NCBI RefSeq assembly: GCF_029991245.1
Contig: NZ_JAIVFO010000013.1
Coordinates: forward strand, 1-49,114
Source: Xanthobacter autotrophicus
GTDB taxonomy: Bacteria > Pseudomonadota > Alphaproteobacteria > Rhizobiales > Xanthobacteraceae
Direction of reading: 5' to 3'
Length of the DNA: 49,114 nucleotides
Below are positions 16,877-23,348 of the stretch, one piece after another. Under the pieces are notes generated by a model that saw nothing but the letters and a program-made list of their open reading frames with translations, searched no databases and was not told the DNA's origin. A program made the translations under genes and the position numbers. Each line of letters opens with the position of its first letter. Positions within the stretch are counted from its first letter, which is position 1.

Positions 16877-16905
16877 CATCATTTATGATGTGTGAAACAT
16901 CATAA
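16877..16905. promoter_or_regulatory. Candidate operator of the xre-hyf operon
   Basis: Perfect inverted repeat TTATGATG (16883-16890) / CATCATAA (16898-16905) with a 7-base spacer, and a third half-site CATCAT at 16877-16882. It lies in an AT-richer pocket upstream of xre (start 16810) and after the PadR gene. Such paired half-sites are typical for XRE dimers. Binding is predicted, not shown. Confidence 0.6.
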
Positions 16906-17001
16906 AGTCGAAGCCTCAGCCCCAGCGATGCGGGGGCCGCAGGCCCGGATGGCGCGGGCATGTTCGCGGCTCAACCCACCGCGAACATGCGGTCGCGGGG
17001 A

Positions 17002-17655
17002 TCACGCCTCGCGGATGTCGTTGGCCACGCGGGCGAGGATCTCGACGATGCGTGTCTCGGCACCGCGATTGGCCTCCAGCTTCTGCTGGGCCACGTCCCG
17101 CAGGTTTTCGAGGGCGGCCTCCACCAGGCGGGGAAGTTCGGCGCCCTGGCTCGGGCCGTTCTCGCTCCAGCCCATCCACTTGCGCACCCGCCCCATCTTG
17201 AGGCCGATCTCCGACAGGCGCCCGATGATGGCATCGGCGAAGTCGCGGTTCTCGGCGAGATAGGCGCGGCCTTCCTCGGTGATGGCGTAGCGCTTCTTCG
17301 CCCCGTCGGGCTCGGAGGTCACGTAGCCCGCCTCTTCCAGGAAGGTGAGGGTGGGATAGACCACGCCGGGGCTCGGCGAATACCAGCCGGCGGTCTTCTC
17401 CTCGATCACCTTGATGATCTCGTAGCCGTGCCGCGGCTGCTCGGCGATGAGCGACAGGGCCAGCAGCTTCAGGTCGCCCTGCGCCAGCATCCGGCCGATG
17501 CGGAACATGTCGCCGCCGCCCCGTCCGCCACGCCCGCCACCGCGATGGCCGCCGAATTCGCCGCCGCGGCCGGGTCCAACCGCTTGGCGCACCTCTTCCC
17601 AGTCACCCCGGTTGCGATCGCCGCCATGGTGTCCGTCACGTTTGCATCCAAACAT
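17002..17655 (-). CDS. PadR-family transcriptional regulator
   Basis: 217 residues. The N-terminal 48 residues are rich in Gly, Arg and His (MFGCKRDGHHGGD..., GGHRGGGRGGRGGGD) and probably disordered. The PadR winged helix follows (MLAQGDLKLLALSLIAEQ, RHGYEIIKVIEEKTAGWYSP, SPGVVYPTLTFLEEAGYV, KRYAITEEGRAYLAEN), then a C-terminal dimerisation helix bundle. The start at 17655 has AGGAGAC upstream. PadR proteins usually repress their own gene and a neighbour in response to a small molecule. The upstream region holds two palindromes and the divergent xerC-like gene. The His/Cys-rich head might bind metal, but this is speculation. Confidence 0.88.
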   Translation of the reverse strand: MFGCKRDGHHGGDRNRGDWEEVRQAVGPGRGGEFGGHRGGGRGGRGGGDMFRIGRMLAQGDLKLLALSLIAEQPRHGYEIIKVIEEKTAGWYSPSPGVVYPTLTFLEEAGYVTSEPDGAKKRYAITEEGRAYLAENRDFADAIIGRLSEIGLKMGRVRKWMGWSENGPSQGAELPRLVEAALENLRDVAQQKLEANRGAETRIVEILARVANDIREA

Positions 17656-17674
17656 GATGCGTCTCCTAAGTTAT

Positions 17675-17716
17675 GTCGTAAGATATAACGACACGACGTA
17701 TATCGTTCGATATATC
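17675..17716. promoter_or_regulatory. Double palindromic operator upstream of padR
   Basis: Two adjacent AT-rich inverted repeats: GTCGTAAGATATAACGAC (17675-17692) and TATATCG-TT-CGATATA (17699-17714, perfect arms). They lie 20-60 bases upstream of the padR start, between it and the divergent recombinase gene, and are strikingly AT-rich in this genome. They fit the PadR autoregulatory pattern and may also overlap the padR promoter. Confidence 0.65.
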
Positions 17717-17806
17717 TGAAACGCAAGGGGCGCAACGGCGGTTCCGTTCAGGGTTTTTGAAGGCGGCACGTCCATAGAGGGAGGCACCGTCTTCCGGAGT
17801 GCTCCC

Positions 17807-18799
17807 ATGGCCATGAGCGATGAGCAGAAAGCCGCCCGCGCCGCCCACGGCCTGCTTTCCGCCGTGACGCCGGACGTGGGCGCGGCCATCGAGGCCTGGC
17901 TCGCGCGCCTTGCCCACGAGCGGCGCCTGTCGCCCAAGACGCTGGAAGCCTATGCCCGTGACCTCTCTGTGGTGCTGATGCGCCTCACCGACCATCTCGG
18001 CGCACGCCCGGGCATCTCCGATCTCGCGGCGCTCACTCCCGCCGACGTGCGCGCGGTGCTCGCCGCCCGCCGGGCCGACGGGGTGGCGCCGCGCACGCTG
18101 GTGCGCCTGCTCGCCGCCGCGCGTTCCTTCGGCCGGCATCTGGAGCGCGAGGGGCTGGGCAAGGTGGGGGCGCTCACCGCCGTGCGCGCGCCCAAGGTGC
18201 CGCGCAGCCTGCCGAAGCCGGTCACAATCGCCGCCGCCCGCGCCTTGTCCGATCCTGCCACCCGCGCGGGGGAGGATCGCGAGCCCTGGGTGCTGGCGCG
18301 CGACGCGGCGGTCATCGCTTTGCTCTACGGGGCGGGGCTGCGCATCTCCGAGGCTCTCGGCCTCACCCCCCGCGACGTGCCGCCGGACGCCGAATCCATC
18401 ACCGTCACCGGCAAGGGGCGCAAGACGCGCATGGTGCCGCTCATCGCGCCGGTGCGCCGGTCCATCGCCGAATACCGGGCCGTCTGCCCCCATGCCCTCG
18501 GGCCGGACGGGCCGCTGTTTCGTGGCACCCGGGGCGGTCCGCTGTCTCCGCGCATCGTGCAACTGGCGGTGGAGCGCATGCGCGGCGCCCTCGGCCTGCC
18601 GCAGAGCGCCACGCCCCACGCCCTGCGCCACGCCTTCGCCACGCACCTTTTGTCCCGGGGCGGGGAAATCCGCGCCATCCAGGAATTGCTGGGGCACGCC
18701 TCGCTCTCCACCACGCAGATCTATACGGAGGTGGACGCCACCGCGCTCATGGCTGCCTGGCGCGCCGCCCACCCGCGCTCCGGCGCGTCGGATACGTGA
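17807..18799 (+). CDS. xerC: Tyrosine recombinase, XerC-like
   Basis: 330 residues with a SAM-like core-binding N-terminal domain (about 25-115: RLSPKTLEAYARDLSVVLMR) and a catalytic domain (about 140-325). All catalytic residues are present: Arg in LYGAGLRISEALGL, Lys in GKGRKTRMVPL, HxxR in HALRHAFATHLLSRG, His in LLGHASLSTTQIYT with the Tyr nucleophile. Length and the motif LLSRGGEIRAIQELLGHASL fit XerC, which resolves chromosome dimers at dif with XerD in the cytoplasm. No attachment-site duplication or phage gene lies nearby, so a housekeeping role is more likely than an integrase. The start ATG 17807 has GGAG upstream; ATG 17813 is possible. Confidence 0.88.
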   Translation: MAMSDEQKAARAAHGLLSAVTPDVGAAIEAWLARLAHERRLSPKTLEAYARDLSVVLMRLTDHLGARPGISDLAALTPADVRAVLAARRADGVAPRTLVRLLAAARSFGRHLEREGLGKVGALTAVRAPKVPRSLPKPVTIAAARALSDPATRAGEDREPWVLARDAAVIALLYGAGLRISEALGLTPRDVPPDAESITVTGKGRKTRMVPLIAPVRRSIAEYRAVCPHALGPDGPLFRGTRGGPLSPRIVQLAVERMRGALGLPQSATPHALRHAFATHLLSRGGEIRAIQELLGHASLSTTQIYTEVDATALMAAWRAAHPRSGASDT

Positions 18800-18830
18800 T
18801 GCAGAGATGAGCCGCCTGAAAGGAGACCCC

Positions 18831-19265
18831 ATGAGCTTCCCGCCCGTCCGCCCGGTCATCGAGCATCTGTCCATCACCACGGTGGACCTGCCGCGCGCGG
18901 TGCGCTTCTACGATGCGGTGCTGGCGCCGCTGGGTCTGGTGCGGGTGGCCGATTATGACGAGCCGGAGGGTGCCTCCGCCTGCTGGGGGCCGCCGGGCAC
19001 AATCCCCGCCCCAGAAGGCGCCATCGGCGCCGCGCCGTTCTGGGTGCAGTTGCGTGACGGGCCGGTTTCCCCGCCGCCGGGCACCCACATCGCCTTTTGC
19101 GCGCCGGATGAGGCCGCCGTCGCCGCCTTCCATGCGGCGGGTCTTGCCGCCGGCGGGACGGACCACGGCGCACCGGGCCTGCGGCCCCACTACGGGCCGG
19201 GCTATTACGCCGCCTTCCTGAAGGACCCGGACGGCTGGCGCATCGAGGCGGTGACGTTCATCTGA
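18831..19265 (+). CDS. VOC-superfamily (glyoxalase/dioxygenase-fold) protein
   Basis: 144 residues forming one VOC module: RPVIEHLSITTVDLPRAVRFY at the start, WVQLRDGP in the middle, and GYYAAFLKDPDGWRIEAVTF at the end, with two beta-alpha-beta-beta-beta units. The first metal-ligand His (EHLSI) and final Glu (IEAV) are in the expected places. Family members include glyoxalase I, fosfomycin-resistance enzymes and dioxygenases, and many have unknown substrates; this one cannot be assigned. AAAGGAGA lies just before ATG 18831. It follows xerC by 31 bases and may share its transcript. Confidence 0.85.
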   Translation: MSFPPVRPVIEHLSITTVDLPRAVRFYDAVLAPLGLVRVADYDEPEGASACWGPPGTIPAPEGAIGAAPFWVQLRDGPVSPPPGTHIAFCAPDEAAVAAFHAAGLAAGGTDHGAPGLRPHYGPGYYAAFLKDPDGWRIEAVTFI

Positions 19266-19301
19266 GGGCTGCGCTCCTCAACGCGGAAGCGGCGCGGCGG
19301 C

Positions 19302-19366
19302 GTGGCGCGCCGGCATGGCGCACCGACGTGGCGCGTCGTCGTGGCGCGTCGTCGTGGCGCGCGTGA
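19302..19366. repeat. 13-bp tandem repeat, five copies
   Basis: Five head-to-tail units of consensus GTGGCGCGTCGTC: 19302-19314, 19315-19327, 19328-19340, 19341-19353 (identical to the third) and a degenerate 19354-19366. They lie between the VOC gene and the small exported protein gene, outside any recognised coding sequence. Such short arrays change copy number easily. Confidence 0.8.
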
Positions 19367-19527
19367 CCGAAGGCGCGTTTCCAGCGCGTGCGAGCAGCGG
19401 CCCGGACAATAGCGACGCTCAAGGGTGCGCGAAATCGTGATCGGACCTCGGCCGACGAAGGGTTCGCGTGAAGGCCGCAGCGTGGCTTAATCGGAGCGTA
19501 CCCCCCGACCGAGGCCAGGAGAAGAAG

Positions 19528-19689
19528 ATGAAGCGGATTGCTTTCACCTTATGCGCCCTGACCGTTCTTGCCGGAACCGCGCCCGCTTTCGCCGGCGGCG
19601 CGGGATGTGCCGGCATGACCAACGCGTCGTCGCAAACCGGCGCACCGACCACGACGGCGAGCACGTCCACCGCCCAAAAGGGCGGCTGA
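19528..19689 (+). CDS. Small exported protein of unknown function
   Basis: 53 residues starting MKRIAFTLCALTVLAGTAPAF, a clear signal peptide (cleavage probable after AFA). The mature part is about 31 residues: a short Gly/Cys patch (GGAGCAGM) then a Thr/Ser-rich tail. AGGAGAAG lies just before ATG 19528 and a strong terminator follows at 19722, so this is a self-contained transcription unit. No family is recognised. The single mature Cys could allow lipid or disulfide attachment, but no canonical lipobox is evident. Confidence 0.65.
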   Translation: MKRIAFTLCALTVLAGTAPAFAGGAGCAGMTNASSQTGAPTTTASTSTAQKGG

Positions 19690-19721
19690 CGCGCTCGACA
19701 GATCTTCAAGGGACCTCCATT

Positions 19722-19752
19722 GCCCTCCGGCCCCAGGCCGGAGGGCTTTTTT
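19722..19752 (+). terminator. Rho-independent terminator after the small exported protein
   Basis: Perfect 11-bp stem GCCCTCCGGCC (19722-19732) / GGCCGGAGGGC (19736-19746), 3-base loop, followed by six T. It ends the + strand transcript before the convergent lpd gene. Confidence 0.92.
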
Positions 19753-19805
19753 CTGGAAGAGGCCGATGCGTCCAGCACACCGGCCAACTCACCGGCCTCG
19801 GCGCA

Positions 19806-21209
19806 TCACATGTGGATGGCGCGCTTCTCCACGGCCATGGCCGCTTCCTTCACCGCTTCCGAGCGGGTGGGATGGGCGTGGCAGGTGCGGGCGAGGTCTT
19901 CCGACGAGCCGCCGAACTCCATGAGCACGGCGCATTCGTGGATCATCTCGCCGGCCTCGGGGCCGATGATGTGGGCGCCCAGCACCTTGTCGGTGGCGGC
20001 ATCGGCGATGATCTTCACGAAGCCGTCCGTGGTGTTGTTCACCTTGGTGCGGCCGTTGGCGGTGAAGGGGAACTTGCCCACCTTGTAGGCCACGCCCGCC
20101 GCCTTCAGGTCGTCCTCGGACTTGCCGACCGACGCCACCTCCGGGAAGGTGTAGACCACGCCGGGGATCACGTCATAGTTCACGTGCCCGGCCTTGCCCG
20201 CCAGCAGCTCCGCCAGTGCCACGCCTTCATCCTCGGCCTTGTGGGCGAGCATGGGGCCGACGATCACGTCGCCGATGGCATAGATGCCCGGCACGTTGGT
20301 GGCGAAGTGGTGGTCGGTCACCACGCGGCCGCGTGCATCCTTGGCGACGCCCGCCTCGTCCAGGCCGAGGCCCGCGGTGTAGGGAATGCGGCCGATGGCC
20401 ACCAGCACCACGTCCGCCTCGATCACCTCGGCCGCGCCGCCGGCCGCCGGCTCCACCGACACCTTCAGGGTCTTGCCCGAGGTATCGACGCCGGTGACCT
20501 TGGTGCCGAGCTTGAAGGCGAAGCCCTGCTTGTCGAGGATACGCTGGAAGCTCCTGGCCACGTCGCTGTCCATGCCGGGCAGGATGCGGTCGAGGAACTC
20601 CACCACGGTCACCTGCGCGCCGAGACGGCGCCACACCGAGCCCAACTCCAGGCCGATGACGCCGGCGCCCACCACCAGCAGCTTGCCCGGCACCTTGGGC
20701 AGCGACAGCGCGCCGGTGGAGGAGACGATGCGCTGCTCGTCGATGGTCACGCCCGGCAGGGGCGCCACGTCCGAGCCGGTGGCGATGACGATGTTCTTGG
20801 TCTCCAGGACCTCGACCTTGCCGTCGGCGTTCAGCGTCACCTCGACCTTGCCGGTGCCGAGGATCTTCCCGGCGCCCATGTAGACGTCGACCTTGTTCTT
20901 CTTCAGCAGGAACTCGACGCCCTTGACGTTGCCGTCCACGCCCTTGTCCTTGAAGGCGAGCATGGTCTTCAGGTCGAGCTTGGGGGCGGGGACGCCGATG
21001 CCCATCTCGCCGAACTTGTGGCCGGCTTCCTCAAACAGTTCGGAGGCGTAGAGCAGCGCCTTGGAGGGGATGCAGCCCACATTGAGGCAGGTGCCGCCAT
21101 GGGTGCCGCGCTTCTCCACCACGGCCACCTTGAGGCCGAGCTGGGCCGCGCGAATGGCACACACATAGCCGCCGGGGCCGGTACCGATGATGGTGAGATC
21201 GTAGGACAT
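19806..21209 (-). CDS. lpd: Dihydrolipoamide dehydrogenase (E3)
   Basis: 467-residue flavoprotein that reoxidises dihydrolipoamide with NAD+, the E3 component of the 2-oxoglutarate dehydrogenase complex encoded upstream. Seen: N-terminal FAD Rossmann [17 protein letters not shown], redox-active disulfide [13 protein letters not shown] (Cys41/Cys46), NAD-binding [15 protein letters not shown], second FAD motif [22 protein letters not shown] and the C-terminal active-site His in [13 protein letters not shown]. Full length. It is the last gene of the leftward sucCD-odhAB-lpd block. Confidence 0.96.
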   Translation of the reverse strand: MSYDLTIIGTGPGGYVCAIRAAQLGLKVAVVEKRGTHGGTCLNVGCIPSKALLYASELFEEAGHKFGEMGIGVPAPKLDLKTMLAFKDKGVDGNVKGVEFLLKKNKVDVYMGAGKILGTGKVEVTLNADGKVEVLETKNIVIATGSDVAPLPGVTIDEQRIVSSTGALSLPKVPGKLLVVGAGVIGLELGSVWRRLGAQVTVVEFLDRILPGMDSDVARSFQRILDKQGFAFKLGTKVTGVDTSGKTLKVSVEPAAGGAAEVIEADVVLVAIGRIPYTAGLGLDEAGVAKDARGRVVTDHHFATNVPGIYAIGDVIVGPMLAHKAEDEGVALAELLAGKAGHVNYDVIPGVVYTFPEVASVGKSEDDLKAAGVAYKVGKFPFTANGRTKVNNTTDGFVKIIADAATDKVLGAHIIGPEAGEMIHECAVLMEFGGSSEDLARTCHAHPTRSEAVKEAAMAVEKRAIHM

Positions 21210-21230
21210 GCGGATGTTGTGCTCCGTTGA

Positions 21231-21521
21231 TCAGCTGGCCGCGAGCAGATGAAGCTGCGCCTGCTTCTCGCAGTCCTTGCGCAGCTGGTCGGCACCGAAA
21301 TCGATCTCGTAGCCGTTCTCGTCGACCCAGAAAATGTGATGGCCGTATTCGTCCAGCTGCAGGCGGGCGAAATGCTCGGGCGTCTGCAGGTAAGTGAAGA
21401 TCTGGCCGCGCGCTATGATCGGCCGCAAATCGACCACGCCTTCATAGCCGCCGGTGAAGACGAGCTTCACCACGCCGGGAATGACCGGTTCCGCGAGAGT
21501 GATGCGCAGCGCAGGCGTCAT
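21231..21521 (-). CDS. DUF2442-family protein
   Basis: 96 residues of the DUF2442 family: PGVVKLVFTGGYEGVVDLRPIIARG then LDEYGHHIFWVDENGYEIDFGADQLR. These small proteins are often linked with DUF4160 partners and toxin-antitoxin-like loci, but biochemical function is unknown. ATG 21521 is preceded by GAGGATCCC, a good ribosome site; a longer frame to 21563 is less likely. Its position between odhB and lpd in a TCA operon is odd: it could be a passenger or a regulator of the complex. No DUF4160 gene is visible nearby. Confidence 0.75.
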   Translation of the reverse strand: MTPALRITLAEPVIPGVVKLVFTGGYEGVVDLRPIIARGQIFTYLQTPEHFARLQLDEYGHHIFWVDENGYEIDFGADQLRKDCEKQAQLHLLAAS

Positions 21522-21730
21522 GGGATCCTCGTCGTGGGAAGGCCGGAGGTGGCGTTGGTCCACTGGAGAAATTCGTCATCGCCCCATCCGCCCCGATGGA
21601 TCGCCTGCTGATCGAAAGGCCCGCCGTACCACCCGCTGAGCGCCGCGCAGACCATGCCCGCACAGGCGATCGGCCCGCACGGGCGATCAGAAGGATGGCC
21701 AGGCGTTCCAGTGCCTGGCCATCCCCTCAA
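21518..21730 (-). CDS. Possible small ORF coupled to the DUF2442 gene
   Basis: A frame of up to 70 residues whose TGA overlaps the DUF2442 ATG (ATGA). It has no recognised family, only weak start candidates (TTG 21730 or ATG 21655) and no clear ribosome site. The overlap suggests coupling but could be chance, since the region is only a 210-base gap between odhB and DUF2442. Confidence 0.2.
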   Translation of the reverse strand: MRGWPGTGTPGHPSDRPCGPIACAGMVCAALSGWYGGPFDQQAIHRGGWGDDEFLQWTNATSGLPTTRIP

Positions 21731-21734
21731 ATTC

Positions 21735-22970
21735 TCACAGATCCAGCACGAGCCGCGCGGGATCCTCCAGGGTCTCCTTGACGCGCACCAGGAAGGTCAC
21801 GGCCTCGCGGCCGTCGACGATGCGGTGGTCGTAGGAGAGAGCGAGATACATCATGGGGCGGATCACCACCTGGCCCTTGATGGCCACCGGGCGCTCCTCG
21901 ATGCGGTGCATGCCGAGGATGCCCGACTGCGGCGCATTCAGGATCGGGGTGGACATCAGCGAGCCGTAGATGCCGCCGTTGGTGATGGTGAAGGTGCCGC
22001 CCTGCATGTCCTCGATGCCGAGCTTGCCGTCACGCGCCTTGCGTCCATAGCCGGCGATGGCCTTCTCGATCTCCGCCACGGAGAGCAGGTCGGCGTCGCG
22101 CACCACCGGCACCACGAGGCCCTTCTCGGTGCCCACCGCGATACCGATGTTGTAGTAGTTCTTGTAGACGAGGTCCTGGCCGTCGATCTCGGCGTTCACC
22201 GCCGGCAGGTCCTTCAGGGCGGCGATGACCGCCTTGGTGAAGAAGCCCATGAAGCCGAGCTTGGTGCCGTGCTTCTTCTCGAACGCATCCTTGAACTGGG
22301 AGCGCAGGCTCATCACGGCGCTCATGTCCACGTCGTTGAACGTGGTGAGCATGGCCGCGGTGTTCTGCGCGTCCTTCAGGCGCCGCGCGATGGTCTGGCG
22401 CAGCTTGGTCATCTTGACCCGCTCCTCGCGCACCGCATCGGTGGGCGCCGAGGGGGCGCGGACCGCGACCGGGGCGGCGGCGGGAGCCGCAGCGGCGCCG
22501 GCGGCGATGGCGGCCAGCATGTCACCCTTGGTGACGCGGCCATCCTTGCCGGAGCCGGCGACGCCGGACGGATCCACACCGCTCTCGGCGGCGATGCGGC
22601 CCACGGCCGGGCCGTTGGCGCCGGACGCGGCAGCGGCGGCAGGCGCCGCAGCGGGAGCGGGAGCGGGAGCCGGCGCCGCGGCGGCGGGCGCCGGAGCGGC
22701 GGCAGCGGGAGCAGCCGCGGCGGCAGCGCCGGAACCGGCGCCGATGGAGCCGAGCAGGGCGCCGACGCCCACCGTGTCACCGTCCTTGGCGACGATCTCG
22801 GCCAGCACGCCGGCGGCGGGCGCAGGCACTTCGACCGTGACCTTGTCGGTCTCCAGTTCCACCAGCGGCTCGTCGGCGGCGACGGTATCACCGGGCTTCT
22901 TGAACCACTTGCCGATGGTCGCCTCGGTAACGGACTCGCCCAGGGTCGGTACGCGGATCTCGGTGGTCAT
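21735..22970 (-). CDS. odhB: Dihydrolipoyl succinyltransferase (E2 of 2-oxoglutarate dehydrogenase)
   Basis: 411 residues. Lipoyl domain 1-76 with the lipoylated Lys43 in [11 protein letters not shown]; Ala/Pro/Gly-rich flexible linker (about 78-125); E1/E3-binding domain ([31 protein letters not shown], about 125-155); catalytic acyltransferase domain ending with the active-site [13 protein letters not shown]. It transfers the succinyl group to CoA in the core of the complex in the cytoplasm. The order odhA-YCII-odhB-lpd places the three complex components in one leftward unit. Also called sucB. Confidence 0.96.
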   Translation of the reverse strand: MTTEIRVPTLGESVTEATIGKWFKKPGDTVAADEPLVELETDKVTVEVPAPAAGVLAEIVAKDGDTVGVGALLGSIGAGSGAAAAAAPAAAAPAPAAAAPAPAPAPAAAPAAAAASGANGPAVGRIAAESGVDPSGVAGSGKDGRVTKGDMLAAIAAGAAAAPAAAPVAVRAPSAPTDAVREERVKMTKLRQTIARRLKDAQNTAAMLTTFNDVDMSAVMSLRSQFKDAFEKKHGTKLGFMGFFTKAVIAALKDLPAVNAEIDGQDLVYKNYYNIGIAVGTEKGLVVPVVRDADLLSVAEIEKAIAGYGRKARDGKLGIEDMQGGTFTITNGGIYGSLMSTPILNAPQSGILGMHRIEERPVAIKGQVVIRPMMYLALSYDHRIVDGREAVTFLVRVKETLEDPARLVLDL

Positions 22971-22997
22971 TGCGTTCGCCCCAGTGCGGGGCCTCCC

Positions 22998-23339
22998 TCA
23001 ACTATCGGCAGGTGAAGATGGGACAGGCACCGGGCCAGCCACCCGGCGCTGTATGAGCGACAGGATGGGCATCACCTCATAGGCGAAGCCCAGCCCTGCC
23101 GCGATGACGGGGTCCTGCGCGGCGAGAGCGTCCGCCGCGTCCTGATCTTGCGCTTCCACCAGCGCCATGCCCCAGATGCCCGAGGGGTCCGCCACCGGCC
23201 CGACGGCGAGGGCGACGCCGTGATCGGCCTCGCGCTGCCAGAAGGCGCCGTGGGCGGCCATGGCATCCATCTCCGCCGCAGTCGCGTCCGCCGGGAAGGC
23301 GGGACGCGGCGGGGAGAGGCGCAGGAGGAAGTGGGCCAT
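22998..23339 (-). CDS. YCII-domain (YciI-like) protein inside the odh operon
   Basis: 113 residues with the YCII fold: MAHFLLRLSPPRPAFPADAT, MAAHGAFWQREADHGVALAVGPVAD, then GIWGMALVEAQDQDAADALAAQDPVIAAG. The conserved His/Asp pair of the family (H30 and the D in AAQDPV) is present. YCII proteins are small dimeric possible enzymes related to muconolactone isomerase-like folds, mostly uncharacterised. It begins 9 bases after the odhA stop and ends 27 bases before odhB, so it must be co-expressed with the dehydrogenase complex. No role there is established. Confidence 0.82.
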   Translation of the reverse strand: MAHFLLRLSPPRPAFPADATAAEMDAMAAHGAFWQREADHGVALAVGPVADPSGIWGMALVEAQDQDAADALAAQDPVIAAGLGFAYEVMPILSLIQRRVAGPVPVPSSPADS

Positions 23340-23348
23340 GTCGCCGGC

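Noticed and set aside
17807-18799. Integrase of a genomic island
   Set aside because: No tRNA, direct att repeat, excisionase or phage gene nearby; length and motifs fit housekeeping XerC.
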